NCBI RefSeq assembly: GCF_000374485.1 | Contig: NZ_KB894498.1 | Span: 136,489 to 200,488, forward strand | Source of the DNA: Algicola sagamiensis DSM 14643 | GTDB taxonomy: Bacteria; Pseudomonadota; Gammaproteobacteria; Enterobacterales; Alteromonadaceae | DNA: 64,000 bases | Direction of reading: 5' to 3' | Part shown: positions 19,385 through 27,693 of the stretch, one piece after another | Layout: each line of letters opens with the position of its first letter | Numbering within the stretch: position 1 is the stretch's first letter | Position numbers and translations under genes: made by a program | Notes under the pieces: generated by a model | What the model was told of the DNA's origin: nothing | Databases searched by the model: none | The model's input: the letters and a program-made list of their open reading frames with translations, nothing else

Positions 19385-20044
19385 CTAGTTTTCTAACGCT
19401 CTAACGCGCTCTTCCAATTCTTTAATGGATTCGATCAGTATCGGGATCATCGCGCGATAATCAACTTTTAGATAACCAGAAGGATCATCTTCAATCACCG
19501 CATCCGGAAATATTTCCCGCACATCTTGTGCAATCAAACCAAGCTCATCGTTGCCTGTATAACGGAGTTGATAGGATACGCCTTCCAATTGTGTGACACG
19601 GTCTAAAACTGGGCCTAGCGGTCTGATTCTTCTTTTAAGACGCTCATCACTAAATCGGAGAAAAACATGATCGATTTGGCTGTAGTAGGAACGTTTACCT
19701 TCTGCCATACGAAATTGCCCATTAGGGAGCTGAACACGGAAGACACGCCAGCTGGAAAAACGACTATTTGCTGGCTGTGGAACCGAACCTTGCGGACAAG
19801 AATCCTGGAAGTAGCGATATAACGACTGTGATATATCGACAAAATAAAAGTATTCACTTTGTGAGTGAATGACCATTTGTTTCGTGACCCCTTCAAAGTC
19901 AACAATGCCTCCTTCATCGTTACGGAGCCACTCCCAATCATCTTGTTTTTCGTCATAACAAAAAACTTTGAGAGTAGATGCGAACGCTGGAACTTGAAAA
20001 GAAAAAAGCAGGAAAAAATAAATAAAAACTTGGTTTAACTTCAC
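19385..20044 (-). CDS. Secreted protein with C-terminal Peptidase S74 / intramolecular chaperone domain
   Basis: 219-aa protein. A signal peptide (about 1-22, PAFAS) is followed by a domain of unknown type (residues 25-120, with aromatic-rich strands). The C-terminus (about 130-219) matches the intramolecular chaperone auto-processing domain of phage tail spikes: SDERLKRRI with the Ser132/Lys136 dyad, then GLIAQDVREIFPDAV, YLKVDYRAMIPILIESIKELEERV and a terminal coiled coil. In phage proteins this domain trimerises the fibre and then cuts itself off. Here the host protein is small, exported and not in a prophage. The start is a GTG at 20044 behind AGGT. The role is unknown; it is next to, but separate from, the alginate operon. 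Confidence 0.82.
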   Translation of the reverse strand: MKLNQVFIYFFLLFSFQVPAFASTLKVFCYDEKQDDWEWLRNDEGGIVDFEGVTKQMVIHSQSEYFYFVDISQSLYRYFQDSCPQGSVPQPANSRFSSWRVFRVQLPNGQFRMAEGKRSYYSQIDHVFLRFSDERLKRRIRPLGPVLDRVTQLEGVSYQLRYTGNDELGLIAQDVREIFPDAVIEDDPSGYLKVDYRAMIPILIESIKELEERVRALEN

Positions 20045-20145
20045 AATATTACCTATTCATTATTTTGGGTCTGTTTACCTTTCAGCAATGTCGCTGCTAA
20101 CAGCTACGCGCATTTCTGCAAGATCAACAGTCCCTTGTTATTGGG

Positions 20146-20173
20146 GAATAAAACACCAAAGTGGTGTATTTTT
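20146..20173 (-). terminator. Terminator hairpin after the alg44-algK operon
   Basis: A 6-bp stem ACACCA/TGGTGT with a 3-nt loop lies about 105 bp beyond the algK stop and is followed on the minus strand by TTTATT (and on the plus strand by ATTTTT), so it could work in both directions. Confidence 0.55.
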
Positions 20174-20278
20174 ACCATATCATGGATTATTTTTGGGGAC
20201 AAACTATCAGTCATATTCACGATATCAATAGATGGAAAACTGGAAAGGATGCTGAAAATTATCTTTAAATACAAAAAC

Positions 20279-22705
20279 TTAATTCTTTGCACTTGAGAAA
20301 AACAAGACTGACTTTAGTTCATTTGATTGTTTGATTGCCTTTTCTATCTGATCGATGTCATCCACCTGCTCCATCAAGGCGAGTGTTTGTGTCAGCGCTT
20401 TTCGGGTTTGAATTCTTGCTGCTGTCAGAACGTAGGCTAATCCTTCTGCTTTTTCAACAGCGATGCCTGCCCCTGTAAACCGACGTAAGCCAAATTCCAA
20501 CATTGATTTACCATGGCCTGCTTGCGCTGCTTCGTACAATAGTGCCGTTGATTGAGGCGAATGCTCACCAAGTTGTTCATCCAGTAACATTGCCAAACGA
20601 TACTTTGCTTCCATATATCCCAGTACTGCGGCTTTTTCATACCAGGTGGCAGCCAATGTTAACCAATCTGTACTCAATTCTTCTCGGAGTTCATGGTGCA
20701 TCTTACCGAGCATAAATGCGGCTTTTCCGTAACGATTCTTTGCTAATCGGGTATAGATTTTTTGTGCTTTTTGATAGTTTTTTTCAACGCCCTTTCCTTC
20801 AAAATAAAACTTGGCGATTTGCATCTGTGCTAAGTCATAGCCTTCACTATACGCTTGGTTGTAGTACTTCAGCGCTTGGTTGTAGTCTTCTTTTCCAATG
20901 ACAGCATATTCTTCTAACTTACCTAATCGAAACGTTGCTGCGCCCATCCCACGCCCACTCAGCTCTCGATAGACACGGATTGCACCAGCAATATCCTGCT
21001 CGACTCCAATGCCATCCAACATTAAATCCGCAAAACGCACCCTGGCCGGTGGATAACCGCCATCACTCGAAATCCGATACCATTCCACAACTTGAGGCGT
21101 AATCGCACCATCGCCGCCCCGCTGCTCTAACAAACGAGCAAGCTTATACGTGGCTTCAACATTTCCTTGGTCAGAATATTCTTGAAAAATCGTCTTTGCC
21201 TTTTCGAAATTCTTGACCTCGTCTTGTCCAGTGGCGTATAAATCAGCAAGTTTTAATTTGGCTCGTTCATCTCCCCAAGCAAGGGACTGTTCGTAAAATC
21301 CAAGTGCTTTGGGATGATCTGCTGGAACAAAAAACCCATCACGATACACATCTCCCAAGCGCATCGAAGCGTCCGACAATTCTGTTTCGATGAGTTTTTC
21401 TAAGATTTCTAACGCTCTTCTTACATCAGGCTGCGTCCCTTGACCACCGAGCAAAAGTTCACTTAGGCGCAATTGGGCGGGGATATAATCGGCTTTGGCT
21501 GACTTTTCCATCCATTTGAAAGCATCTCGCGGGTATTTTCCTTGCGGCGCTTCAATTTCCAGCATTTGCGCATAACCGTATGCAGCAGAAGGGTCTCCAA
21601 GGCCTGCAAACTTTAAGAATATTTGTTTTGCAGAAGCAGTATCCCGCGTGACGCCTCGTCCCCAAGCAAGCAGTTTGGCCATGCGAAGTTCAGCCCGTTC
21701 AAACCCTTGTCGCCAAGCGAGTTGGTAGTACTCATAAGCTTGGGTATAATCCAGTGGTCGATGTTCGCCATCTCGGTAAATATCCCCCAATCGCACCGTT
21801 GCTGGGCCATATTGCTCTTCTGACAGTTCGGAAAAGATAGCAATCGCTTTGTCGGGATCTGCTGGCATCCCTTCCCCTTCCAGATACAGATCGCCAATTC
21901 TGAGTTTTGCGAGGGTATAGCCACTGTTTGCCGCTAATTGATAGAACTTCACAACTTCGGGACTGGCTTTTCCTGCTTTTCGCTCTAAAAGCGCAGCAAG
22001 TTGGTATGTTGCAGGAATATAGCCTTGTAACGTGAGCTTTCTCAGAATAGACTCTGCTTCATCTAGATTTTGCGGGACTCCTTCTCTTCCTTCTTCGAGG
22101 ATCTTCGCAAGTCGGATCCCAGCAGATAAATGCTCCCGTTCAAATGCACGCCGATAAAAATAAACGGCTGTGACCTGATTAGCATCAATTAGTAATCCAT
22201 TTTCATACAAAACACCAAGTTTATAACTCGCCGTTGGATTGCCGAGCTCATCCAATTGATGAAACATCGCCAGCGCACCAGAAATATCCTGCTGGATCCA
22301 GGTGCCATCCAGTTTAAGCTCCGCCAATGCCATAAAAGCCCCAACATTCCCCTCATCAGCAGCTTGATGGAGCAGCGCTACTGCTTCTTGCTTTTCTGCA
22401 TCACTCGTTGCATAGCGAAGAAGAAATCGACCAAGCCCATATGCTGCATTTGCATAACCGAGTTCAAGGGCACGCCGATAATGGTGCAATGCATGGCGGA
22501 TTTTATCTTTACCCATTCGCCCAGTCGCATAGAGCTTTGCAAGCTCATACTCTGCTTCTCCAAATCCTTTTTGTGCCAGAATGCTCCAATGGCGATAGGC
22601 CTTTTGATATTCCAATTGTTGGATGTGATCGCGCGCGGTGCGTATATCCGCACAGGAGAATAGACTTAAGCATATTAGCCAAATCAAGATCTGTTGTCGT
22701 CTCAC
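20279..22705 (-). CDS. algK: AlgK-like lipoprotein of Sel1/TPR repeats (alginate export scaffold)
   Basis: 808-aa outer-membrane lipoprotein (lipobox LFSC, Cys18) built almost entirely of Sel1-like repeats of about 36 residues. In Pseudomonas AlgK is a periplasmic Sel1/TPR scaffold that helps place the AlgE porin and joins the trans-envelope complex. The call rests on the repeats, the lipid anchor and the position directly behind algE, overlapped by 4 bp (GTGA, so a GTG start). It is much longer than Pseudomonas AlgK (about 475 aa), with many more repeats, so it may also replace functions of missing partners such as AlgX. It is the last gene of the minus arm. Confidence 0.78.
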   Translation of the reverse strand: MRRQQILIWLICLSLFSCADIRTARDHIQQLEYQKAYRHWSILAQKGFGEAEYELAKLYATGRMGKDKIRHALHHYRRALELGYANAAYGLGRFLLRYATSDAEKQEAVALLHQAADEGNVGAFMALAELKLDGTWIQQDISGALAMFHQLDELGNPTASYKLGVLYENGLLIDANQVTAVYFYRRAFEREHLSAGIRLAKILEEGREGVPQNLDEAESILRKLTLQGYIPATYQLAALLERKAGKASPEVVKFYQLAANSGYTLAKLRIGDLYLEGEGMPADPDKAIAIFSELSEEQYGPATVRLGDIYRDGEHRPLDYTQAYEYYQLAWRQGFERAELRMAKLLAWGRGVTRDTASAKQIFLKFAGLGDPSAAYGYAQMLEIEAPQGKYPRDAFKWMEKSAKADYIPAQLRLSELLLGGQGTQPDVRRALEILEKLIETELSDASMRLGDVYRDGFFVPADHPKALGFYEQSLAWGDERAKLKLADLYATGQDEVKNFEKAKTIFQEYSDQGNVEATYKLARLLEQRGGDGAITPQVVEWYRISSDGGYPPARVRFADLMLDGIGVEQDIAGAIRVYRELSGRGMGAATFRLGKLEEYAVIGKEDYNQALKYYNQAYSEGYDLAQMQIAKFYFEGKGVEKNYQKAQKIYTRLAKNRYGKAAFMLGKMHHELREELSTDWLTLAATWYEKAAVLGYMEAKYRLAMLLDEQLGEHSPQSTALLYEAAQAGHGKSMLEFGLRRFTGAGIAVEKAEGLAYVLTAARIQTRKALTQTLALMEQVDDIDQIEKAIKQSNELKSVLFFSSAKN

Positions 22706-24117
22706 AATCTCATCTCAAATTGAATGGAAGCACGATAAGCGTCGTGTTGACGCTCTACCCCATGAAATGCCGGGCCAGCCATCCATGCAGCCAAAATAAA
22801 GTTTAACCGGATCTCCGGCCAAGCTTCGCCCCCTATGCTCACTTCATAGCTATCACCGATATCTCTACTTCGTCCATTCGTCGTAAACGCAGAACGGGAG
22901 GTAAATAACCAAGGATCCGGATGCCGTTGTTGATAAGTATAGAAACTCATTTCGGCCCAGTAGCTATTTAAGATGGCAAATCCCCAGTGCGCCGACATGA
23001 TGGTGAGGTTATTCAACATTGGCGCAAGTAATTCACCATAATACCTTCTGCGAACAGGCCCTAAGAGACTGGACTTATTCCCAGCAATGACAGGCTGAAC
23101 ATAAAAGTGACCGTATTGCGAATTTGCATTGCTGCCCTGAGACGTTGCATATAGAAATGCGAAACCCTCTGTCGCGGAGTCATATACAACCTTCACACCT
23201 GCGTTCAGCCCCCAGCCACCGCGCATTCGTTGAGAGATTTGCTCACCTATCTGACCATCCAATGTTGAAGTGAGCGTATTGCGTTTTCCAAACACCCATC
23301 CTGTATCCAACCAATAATGTCGTTCCCCCCAGCCAAGATGTTGTGCCCCATAACTGCTTCCCACAATCCAACCCAGCTCAGAATGACGAACGAAGGGGTC
23401 GGGTGAACTGGTTCGGCTACTGGGCGCTAATCTTGGGTTTTTATAATCTTCATAGACAAACTGTAACTCGAAGAAATGAGATTTGTACCACTGATACTCA
23501 CCTTCAATAAACCAATAGCGCGTACCGCTGGCTTCTAATGTCTGGTCCGGATCACGAGCAGATATATCCGCCCCCAAACGTCCATCCCACAACCATTTGG
23601 CAAACCCAAAACGTAAATCAAGCAAAGTAGAATCGAACAATAATTCAACCTGATCCATGTCATCGTCGTAGAGCCAGGCGCGATTGTTTCGAAGTCGCTT
23701 TCGTCCCAGCTCCAATGACCAAAAGGGCGAATCGAAAATATATTCACCCAAAAGCAAAAGGCGTCGAATATCAAAATACAGTAACGAATCTTCCAAGCCC
23801 TCTATATATAAATGTCGTTTGAGAAAAACAGCCCGCATATCCATATCCAGCAGCCAGTTTTCTTCCAATACATAATTTAAGCGCATCCCAAAGTGCACAA
23901 GGGTTTCATCTACTTTGGGATGGGTATCATCCACACTTGTCAGGTCAGAAAAATAGTAGGTTCTCGCCCCTGTAAAAAATTCATAAATCGTTGTACTGGG
24001 TGCTTCCTCTTCTGGGATCACTTCCTGCTTATCCTCTTGCACTCCTGCCCATGAGTTTACGCCAGCAAATAAGGCAAAAATCCAGCACAAACGGATCAGC
24101 CAACAGCCATCCTTCAT
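22702..24117 (-). CDS. algE: Alginate export porin AlgE-like
   Basis: 471-aa exported protein (signal peptide to about residue 24, NSWAG) of alternating hydrophobic/polar strands ending in FEMRL, as expected for an outer-membrane beta-barrel. Features resembling the alginate export family include a N-terminal FTGARTYYFSD strand, LELGRKRLRNNRAWLYDDDMDQVELLFDS (the AlgE-type R-x-R...W-x-x-D constriction segment), and GERHYWLDTGWVFGKR. AlgE (490 aa) is the 18-strand pore that secretes alginate. Neighbours overlap at both ends by 4 bp, which shows tight coupling with the unknown upstream gene and algK. Confidence 0.88.
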   Translation of the reverse strand: MKDGCWLIRLCWIFALFAGVNSWAGVQEDKQEVIPEEEAPSTTIYEFFTGARTYYFSDLTSVDDTHPKVDETLVHFGMRLNYVLEENWLLDMDMRAVFLKRHLYIEGLEDSLLYFDIRRLLLLGEYIFDSPFWSLELGRKRLRNNRAWLYDDDMDQVELLFDSTLLDLRFGFAKWLWDGRLGADISARDPDQTLEASGTRYWFIEGEYQWYKSHFFELQFVYEDYKNPRLAPSSRTSSPDPFVRHSELGWIVGSSYGAQHLGWGERHYWLDTGWVFGKRNTLTSTLDGQIGEQISQRMRGGWGLNAGVKVVYDSATEGFAFLYATSQGSNANSQYGHFYVQPVIAGNKSSLLGPVRRRYYGELLAPMLNNLTIMSAHWGFAILNSYWAEMSFYTYQQRHPDPWLFTSRSAFTTNGRSRDIGDSYEVSIGGEAWPEIRLNFILAAWMAGPAFHGVERQHDAYRASIQFEMRL

Positions 24118-25043
24118 AAATTATTTTTCCATTGTGTTTCTAGCCACTTGAGTGTGATCTGCTGCCCCGGATCTCGGTGACGATTAATCTGTTCTAAAAG
24201 TTGGATAACCTGCGGTTTAAACTTTTCCCAGTCTTCAGTTTGATAAGCTTTTAAATAATTCAGTGCTGCTTGCGCTTTTCTTGCCTGACGATCTTGATAG
24301 CGGATCTCTTCCCACTCTGTATCAGCCTGAACTCTTTTCGCCTGACGAATATTCTGATAACGGGCTTCACTTGCTTCGTTTTTTTGTTCACTTGTCATCG
24401 AAAATCGATTGAGTCGGTCCTCATCAAACCCAGAGTAATGCGTAATCTTTGCCTCGAAATAATGCATGAGTGTTTTAAAATTTTGAAAATCAGCAAGCGA
24501 GCCAAACTCGTTTATCTTCTGCTCTCGCCAACGCTCAGAAGGTTGCTTTACACAAGTCACTTGAATGCGTTCACACTGGATTAATGGTCCAGAGAGAAAT
24601 CGCCGTTTCGCGTTATTTGTCGCTTGAACGTAAACATCATCAGGAAGTGGCAAAATATCCGGTAAATGACGAATATCAACGATGGCTTTTGCATAACCGA
24701 GTAGTGCCGATTCGCTAAGAAGAATAAGCGCTTCTTTTTGTTGACTATCACTGGTATTTGGCGTCGAAAGGAGCAAGTGCGCTAAGCGATACAGCGAAGA
24801 CTCATGCCCAATGGCAGCGGTTTTCGTCAATTGCTGTTTGAGGTTGAATGGCGATGTCTCTGGTGACTTTCGATAATAAACGACGGCTCGACGGGTGAGT
24901 TCTTTTTCTGCTGCCACCACGCCTTCATCTGCCAACATGCGCAGCACTTCAATTTGTTTGATCCGAATATGTTCGATCGGGACTTCCGCAACAGCCGAAA
25001 ATATCCCGATTAAGGAGAAGAGGATGAAGAAGCTTCGAGGCAT
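24114..25043 (-). CDS. Unrecognised exported protein inside the alginate operon
   Basis: 309-aa protein with a signal peptide (about 1-20, AVAEV). Residues 80-145 contain Sel1-like helical pairs (ESSLYRLAHLLL, AILLSESALLGYAKAI type), two cysteines lie near residue 160 (QCERIQVTC), and the C-terminal half is charged and helical (about 210-270, rich in A/E/R/Q). I cannot assign it to a named alg gene. By position, between algG and algE, it stands where Pseudomonas has none, and no AlgX, AlgL or AlgF similarity is visible. The ATG at 25043 has GGGGAG 6 nt upstream; it overlaps algG by 34 bp and algE by 4 bp. It probably acts in the periplasmic export complex (inference). Confidence 0.7.
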   Translation of the reverse strand: MPRSFFILFSLIGIFSAVAEVPIEHIRIKQIEVLRMLADEGVVAAEKELTRRAVVYYRKSPETSPFNLKQQLTKTAAIGHESSLYRLAHLLLSTPNTSDSQQKEALILLSESALLGYAKAIVDIRHLPDILPLPDDVYVQATNNAKRRFLSGPLIQCERIQVTCVKQPSERWREQKINEFGSLADFQNFKTLMHYFEAKITHYSGFDEDRLNRFSMTSEQKNEASEARYQNIRQAKRVQADTEWEEIRYQDRQARKAQAALNYLKAYQTEDWEKFKPQVIQLLEQINRHRDPGQQITLKWLETQWKNNL

Positions 25044-26524
25044 ACTTTGCTCCCCGGGCAAAACCACAGCCCTTCATTGGTTTTTTGTTCCAGAATATCA
25101 CTTTTCAACGCGCCAAGATCCCCCCCAAAAAATGCAGAGCCAGAGCCTGAATAATCATTTTCTTGAAGAAAAATCTGAACACGGCCTTTACTCGTTAACG
25201 CTGCACCTAAATTGTAGCCAATCCGGTTGTATTTCACTTCCAATCTGGTGATTTGCAGATAGGGATCTAGCTTGAGATCTCGATGCGAATGATGAGATAA
25301 GTCTTGTGTACTTGCTTCCAGACCAAAGCGACCATTGCGCCACAGCATGTTATTCCTGACATGAATACCAGCACTGTTTCGGATCAAGATCCCATTGTTA
25401 CCATTTCCGAATGAGATATTGTTTTGAATATCATTTTGATCGCTCTCCAACACCGAGATCCCATCATGGCCATTGGCAAAAGACAGATTACGATATACCT
25501 GCGTATGGCGACTGTTTCTATCGAGCATAATCCCTGCCCCCGCATTCGCTAGACTCATATTTTCAATCAATCGGCTGTGGTCGACTTCCCTAGAAATAAT
25601 GAAGCCATGTGAAAATTTCGCCCCGACTGCAATATTCCGCGCAATCAGTAGATGATTGCTAAAGTCGTGGGGGTCAAAGTTATAAACCACATTATCTTTA
25701 AAGACGTTACCCACCAATGAAACGCGATTTGCCCGGTTGGTAAAAAATCCAAAGAAGCACTGCTCAATCCAGTTTCCGACAAACACACCTGTTGGTTCGG
25801 GGAGTGCTTCCCAAAAATGATAAAGCGAGAGCGGGTCATTCTCCCGCCCATGTACCCGGGTTGACAGTGCCAACCCAAAACTTGATGACTGTCCTTGATA
25901 TCCTAAGCCATAAATTTTTGAGCTGATCATGATACTCTTTGAACCACGCATCCCAAGAAGATATGGCCTTGCCTGACCAACTCGAAATTTGAGCACATCC
26001 TTTTTTTCATACTGCTTTCTTGGTCCCCAATCGCGACGCTCTGGATCCCAACTCGTGATCAAACTCGAATCGACAAAGAGTTCTCCCCGATAGGCAATAA
26101 ACGCGACATCAGGAATTGAAAGGCGTAACTCAACATCTTGCAAAACCAGCGTGGTCATCGGCGATAAATACATCGGCCTGCGCAAGAAGAAGACACCAGG
26201 TGAGACCTCCGATAAAATATCCGGTCGTTCAAGTTTTGTTGCAAGCTGCTTTAAATCAAAATGACCTCGGCCTAGATAAATCACTTCGCCAGAATGTGGA
26301 TCACCACCGTGGCGTAACGTGCTCATCAGCTCATAGTAATTTGCGGAATTGAAGCTGTAATACGTCGATAGTTGATGGATCTCAACCCGCTGACCATCAC
26401 GTTTGTCTGGGATCTGCTGTCGATAGTTATCTGGCGTGAATTTAGACCACTCGTCAGCCACACTCCAGAAAGAAAAAATGAGCGACAGCATCCATAGCGA
26501 ATTAATAGGAGAAGACCCGAACAT
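25010..26524 (-). CDS. algG: Mannuronan C5-epimerase AlgG
   Basis: 504-aa periplasmic right-handed beta-helix enzyme that converts D-mannuronate to L-guluronate in the nascent polymer. The catalytic DPHD motif is intact (residues 284-287, in YNFDPHDFSNH), followed by FSHGFIISREVDHS. Several beta-helix coils of the form SxxNxIxxN follow, and a CASH-type N-terminal region with GEVIYLGRGHFDL is present. An N-terminal hydrophobic segment (NSLWMLSLIFSFWSV) is the signal sequence. Start choice is uncertain: ATG 26524 is used here, but TTG 26539 or ATG 26491 are possible; the 5' end overlaps alg44. Length is close to Pseudomonas AlgG (about 540). Confidence 0.92.
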   Translation of the reverse strand: MFGSSPINSLWMLSLIFSFWSVADEWSKFTPDNYRQQIPDKRDGQRVEIHQLSTYYSFNSANYYELMSTLRHGGDPHSGEVIYLGRGHFDLKQLATKLERPDILSEVSPGVFFLRRPMYLSPMTTLVLQDVELRLSIPDVAFIAYRGELFVDSSLITSWDPERRDWGPRKQYEKKDVLKFRVGQARPYLLGMRGSKSIMISSKIYGLGYQGQSSSFGLALSTRVHGRENDPLSLYHFWEALPEPTGVFVGNWIEQCFFGFFTNRANRVSLVGNVFKDNVVYNFDPHDFSNHLLIARNIAVGAKFSHGFIISREVDHSRLIENMSLANAGAGIMLDRNSRHTQVYRNLSFANGHDGISVLESDQNDIQNNISFGNGNNGILIRNSAGIHVRNNMLWRNGRFGLEASTQDLSHHSHRDLKLDPYLQITRLEVKYNRIGYNLGAALTSKGRVQIFLQENDYSGSGSAFFGGDLGALKSDILEQKTNEGLWFCPGSKVCLEASSSSSP

Positions 26525-27578
26525 AGGCCACCGTATCAATGTGCTTCATGTCAATGATGGATTCAGGCTTGATAATCGCTGTCGCATATTCCGGAGCCTG
26601 CAGCCCCAAGTGCCGCAATGGCGCAGCTTGAAGCGCTTCTGTTCTTGTATTAGAACGGATCTTTATGATTTTTCCTTTTACGATAGAGCCGTCCGTCAAG
26701 CGGATCTCTGCTTCATTCCCGACCCGGATCCTGCGAACATCTTCAAAGGAAATCTGTGCTTCAATTCGTAAAACCGATTTATCTCCCAAAACGGAATACA
26801 GCGGCTCCCCTTTGCCAACAAAGACACCATTCTCCGCCAGGATATTCAGTACCTTACAGGTGCAGGGAGACTCCAAACTTGAGGCACCGCCACCCACCAG
26901 CTTCACAATGCCCATGAGTTGCCCTTTTTTGATCATCGTGTTTTGACCATTGAGCGTATTTTGAAAAAAGCCATTATCCGGTGCACGCAATACAGTCACA
27001 TTACCCAAGACTCGCGCAGATAAACTTTCAATGACAAATAATCGCTCATATAGCGTATTCGCCACAAAAAACAGCAAACCAAAAATGATGCCGAGGAAAA
27101 ATGCATATCCCAGCATCCGCCGGATCTGAAAAAAAACTTCCTGAATAAAATTTCTTTTCGGTTCCAACCGATCAGAAAAGTCCTTTTGAATAAACCCCTC
27201 GCGGGTTGCTACGGATAACACATCTCCAACCAGTACCACTTCGCCAGAGAGAAATGCATCAATCATGTAGTGAATCAGAGAAAGATTCTGCTTGGAGAGA
27301 TTGACGAAGCGTCCTGCCCACTTTTGATTTTCTTCATCAAATCGGACCGTTTCAATCTCAACCATGACGGAGAACATAAAGGTTTGAAAGTCAAAAGAAA
27401 GGCGAGCTTCGAATTGTTTCATTCGGCCAATCTTTTCTGGCATTGGAAGCACAGAGACACCCGAGACCGACCAATCCCGTAATACGACAGTCTCTCCCTG
27501 GACTTCTAGTTTCGCAGGGATCTGATAACGAACATGTTGCCGATAATACTCAGATTCGTGCTTTACTTGTACCGTCAA
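26502..27578 (-). CDS. alg44: Alginate copolymerase Alg44 (PilZ c-di-GMP receptor)
   Basis: 358-aa inner-membrane protein. The N-terminal PilZ domain keeps both c-di-GMP motifs: Arg13-x3-Arg17 (RQHVR) and DWSVSG (Asp35-Gly40). One TM helix (about 155-175) leads to a periplasmic HlyD/MFP-like domain (about 190-358) with barrel-sandwich elements. The start HESEYYRQHVRYQIPAKL is very close to Pseudomonas Alg44. It activates Alg8 when c-di-GMP is bound. No ATG is available near the N-terminus; the start is a TTG at 27578 with AAGGG unusually close. It is first in the minus-strand arm alg44-algG-unknown-algE-algK. Confidence 0.93.
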   Translation of the reverse strand: MTVQVKHESEYYRQHVRYQIPAKLEVQGETVVLRDWSVSGVSVLPMPEKIGRMKQFEARLSFDFQTFMFSVMVEIETVRFDEENQKWAGRFVNLSKQNLSLIHYMIDAFLSGEVVLVGDVLSVATREGFIQKDFSDRLEPKRNFIQEVFFQIRRMLGYAFFLGIIFGLLFFVANTLYERLFVIESLSARVLGNVTVLRAPDNGFFQNTLNGQNTMIKKGQLMGIVKLVGGGASSLESPCTCKVLNILAENGVFVGKGEPLYSVLGDKSVLRIEAQISFEDVRRIRVGNEAEIRLTDGSIVKGKIIKIRSNTRTEALQAAPLRHLGLQAPEYATAIIKPESIIDMKHIDTVAYVRVFSY

Positions 27579-27693
27579 AACCCTTACGACTCACTGTGTT
27601 AGCTACCTCTATAAAGGTTAGTCGAATTGAACTGGACCACAAAAATAGGGGCATTCGCTATACTGAATAGACTGAAGTCTACGAAGTTCATCT
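27579..27693. promoter_or_regulatory. Divergent alginate promoter region
   Basis: 115 bp separates alg44 (minus) from algA (plus) and must promote both arms. It contains an inverted repeat TAGACT-GA-AGTCTA at 27668-27681. On the minus strand there is a GAACTT (27684-27689) that matches the -35 of sigma-E/AlgU promoters, 17 bp before a poor -10 (TCAGTA). A TATACT at 27659-27664 could be a plus-strand -10, but no good -35 is at the right distance. Confidence 0.5.

Noticed and set aside
19385..20044. Prophage remnant suggested by the S74 tail-spike domain
   Set aside because: No other phage gene is nearby, the protein has a Sec signal peptide, and neighbours are housekeeping and alginate genes.
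20104..20292. 62-codon minus-strand frame after algK
   Set aside because: It overlaps the end of algK and the terminator hairpin, with no ribosome site or conservation cue.
20279..25043. Cellulose or other exopolysaccharide export system with TPR scaffold
   Set aside because: AlgG, Alg44, AlgA, AlgC, AlgD and Alg8 in the same locus make alginate much more likely.
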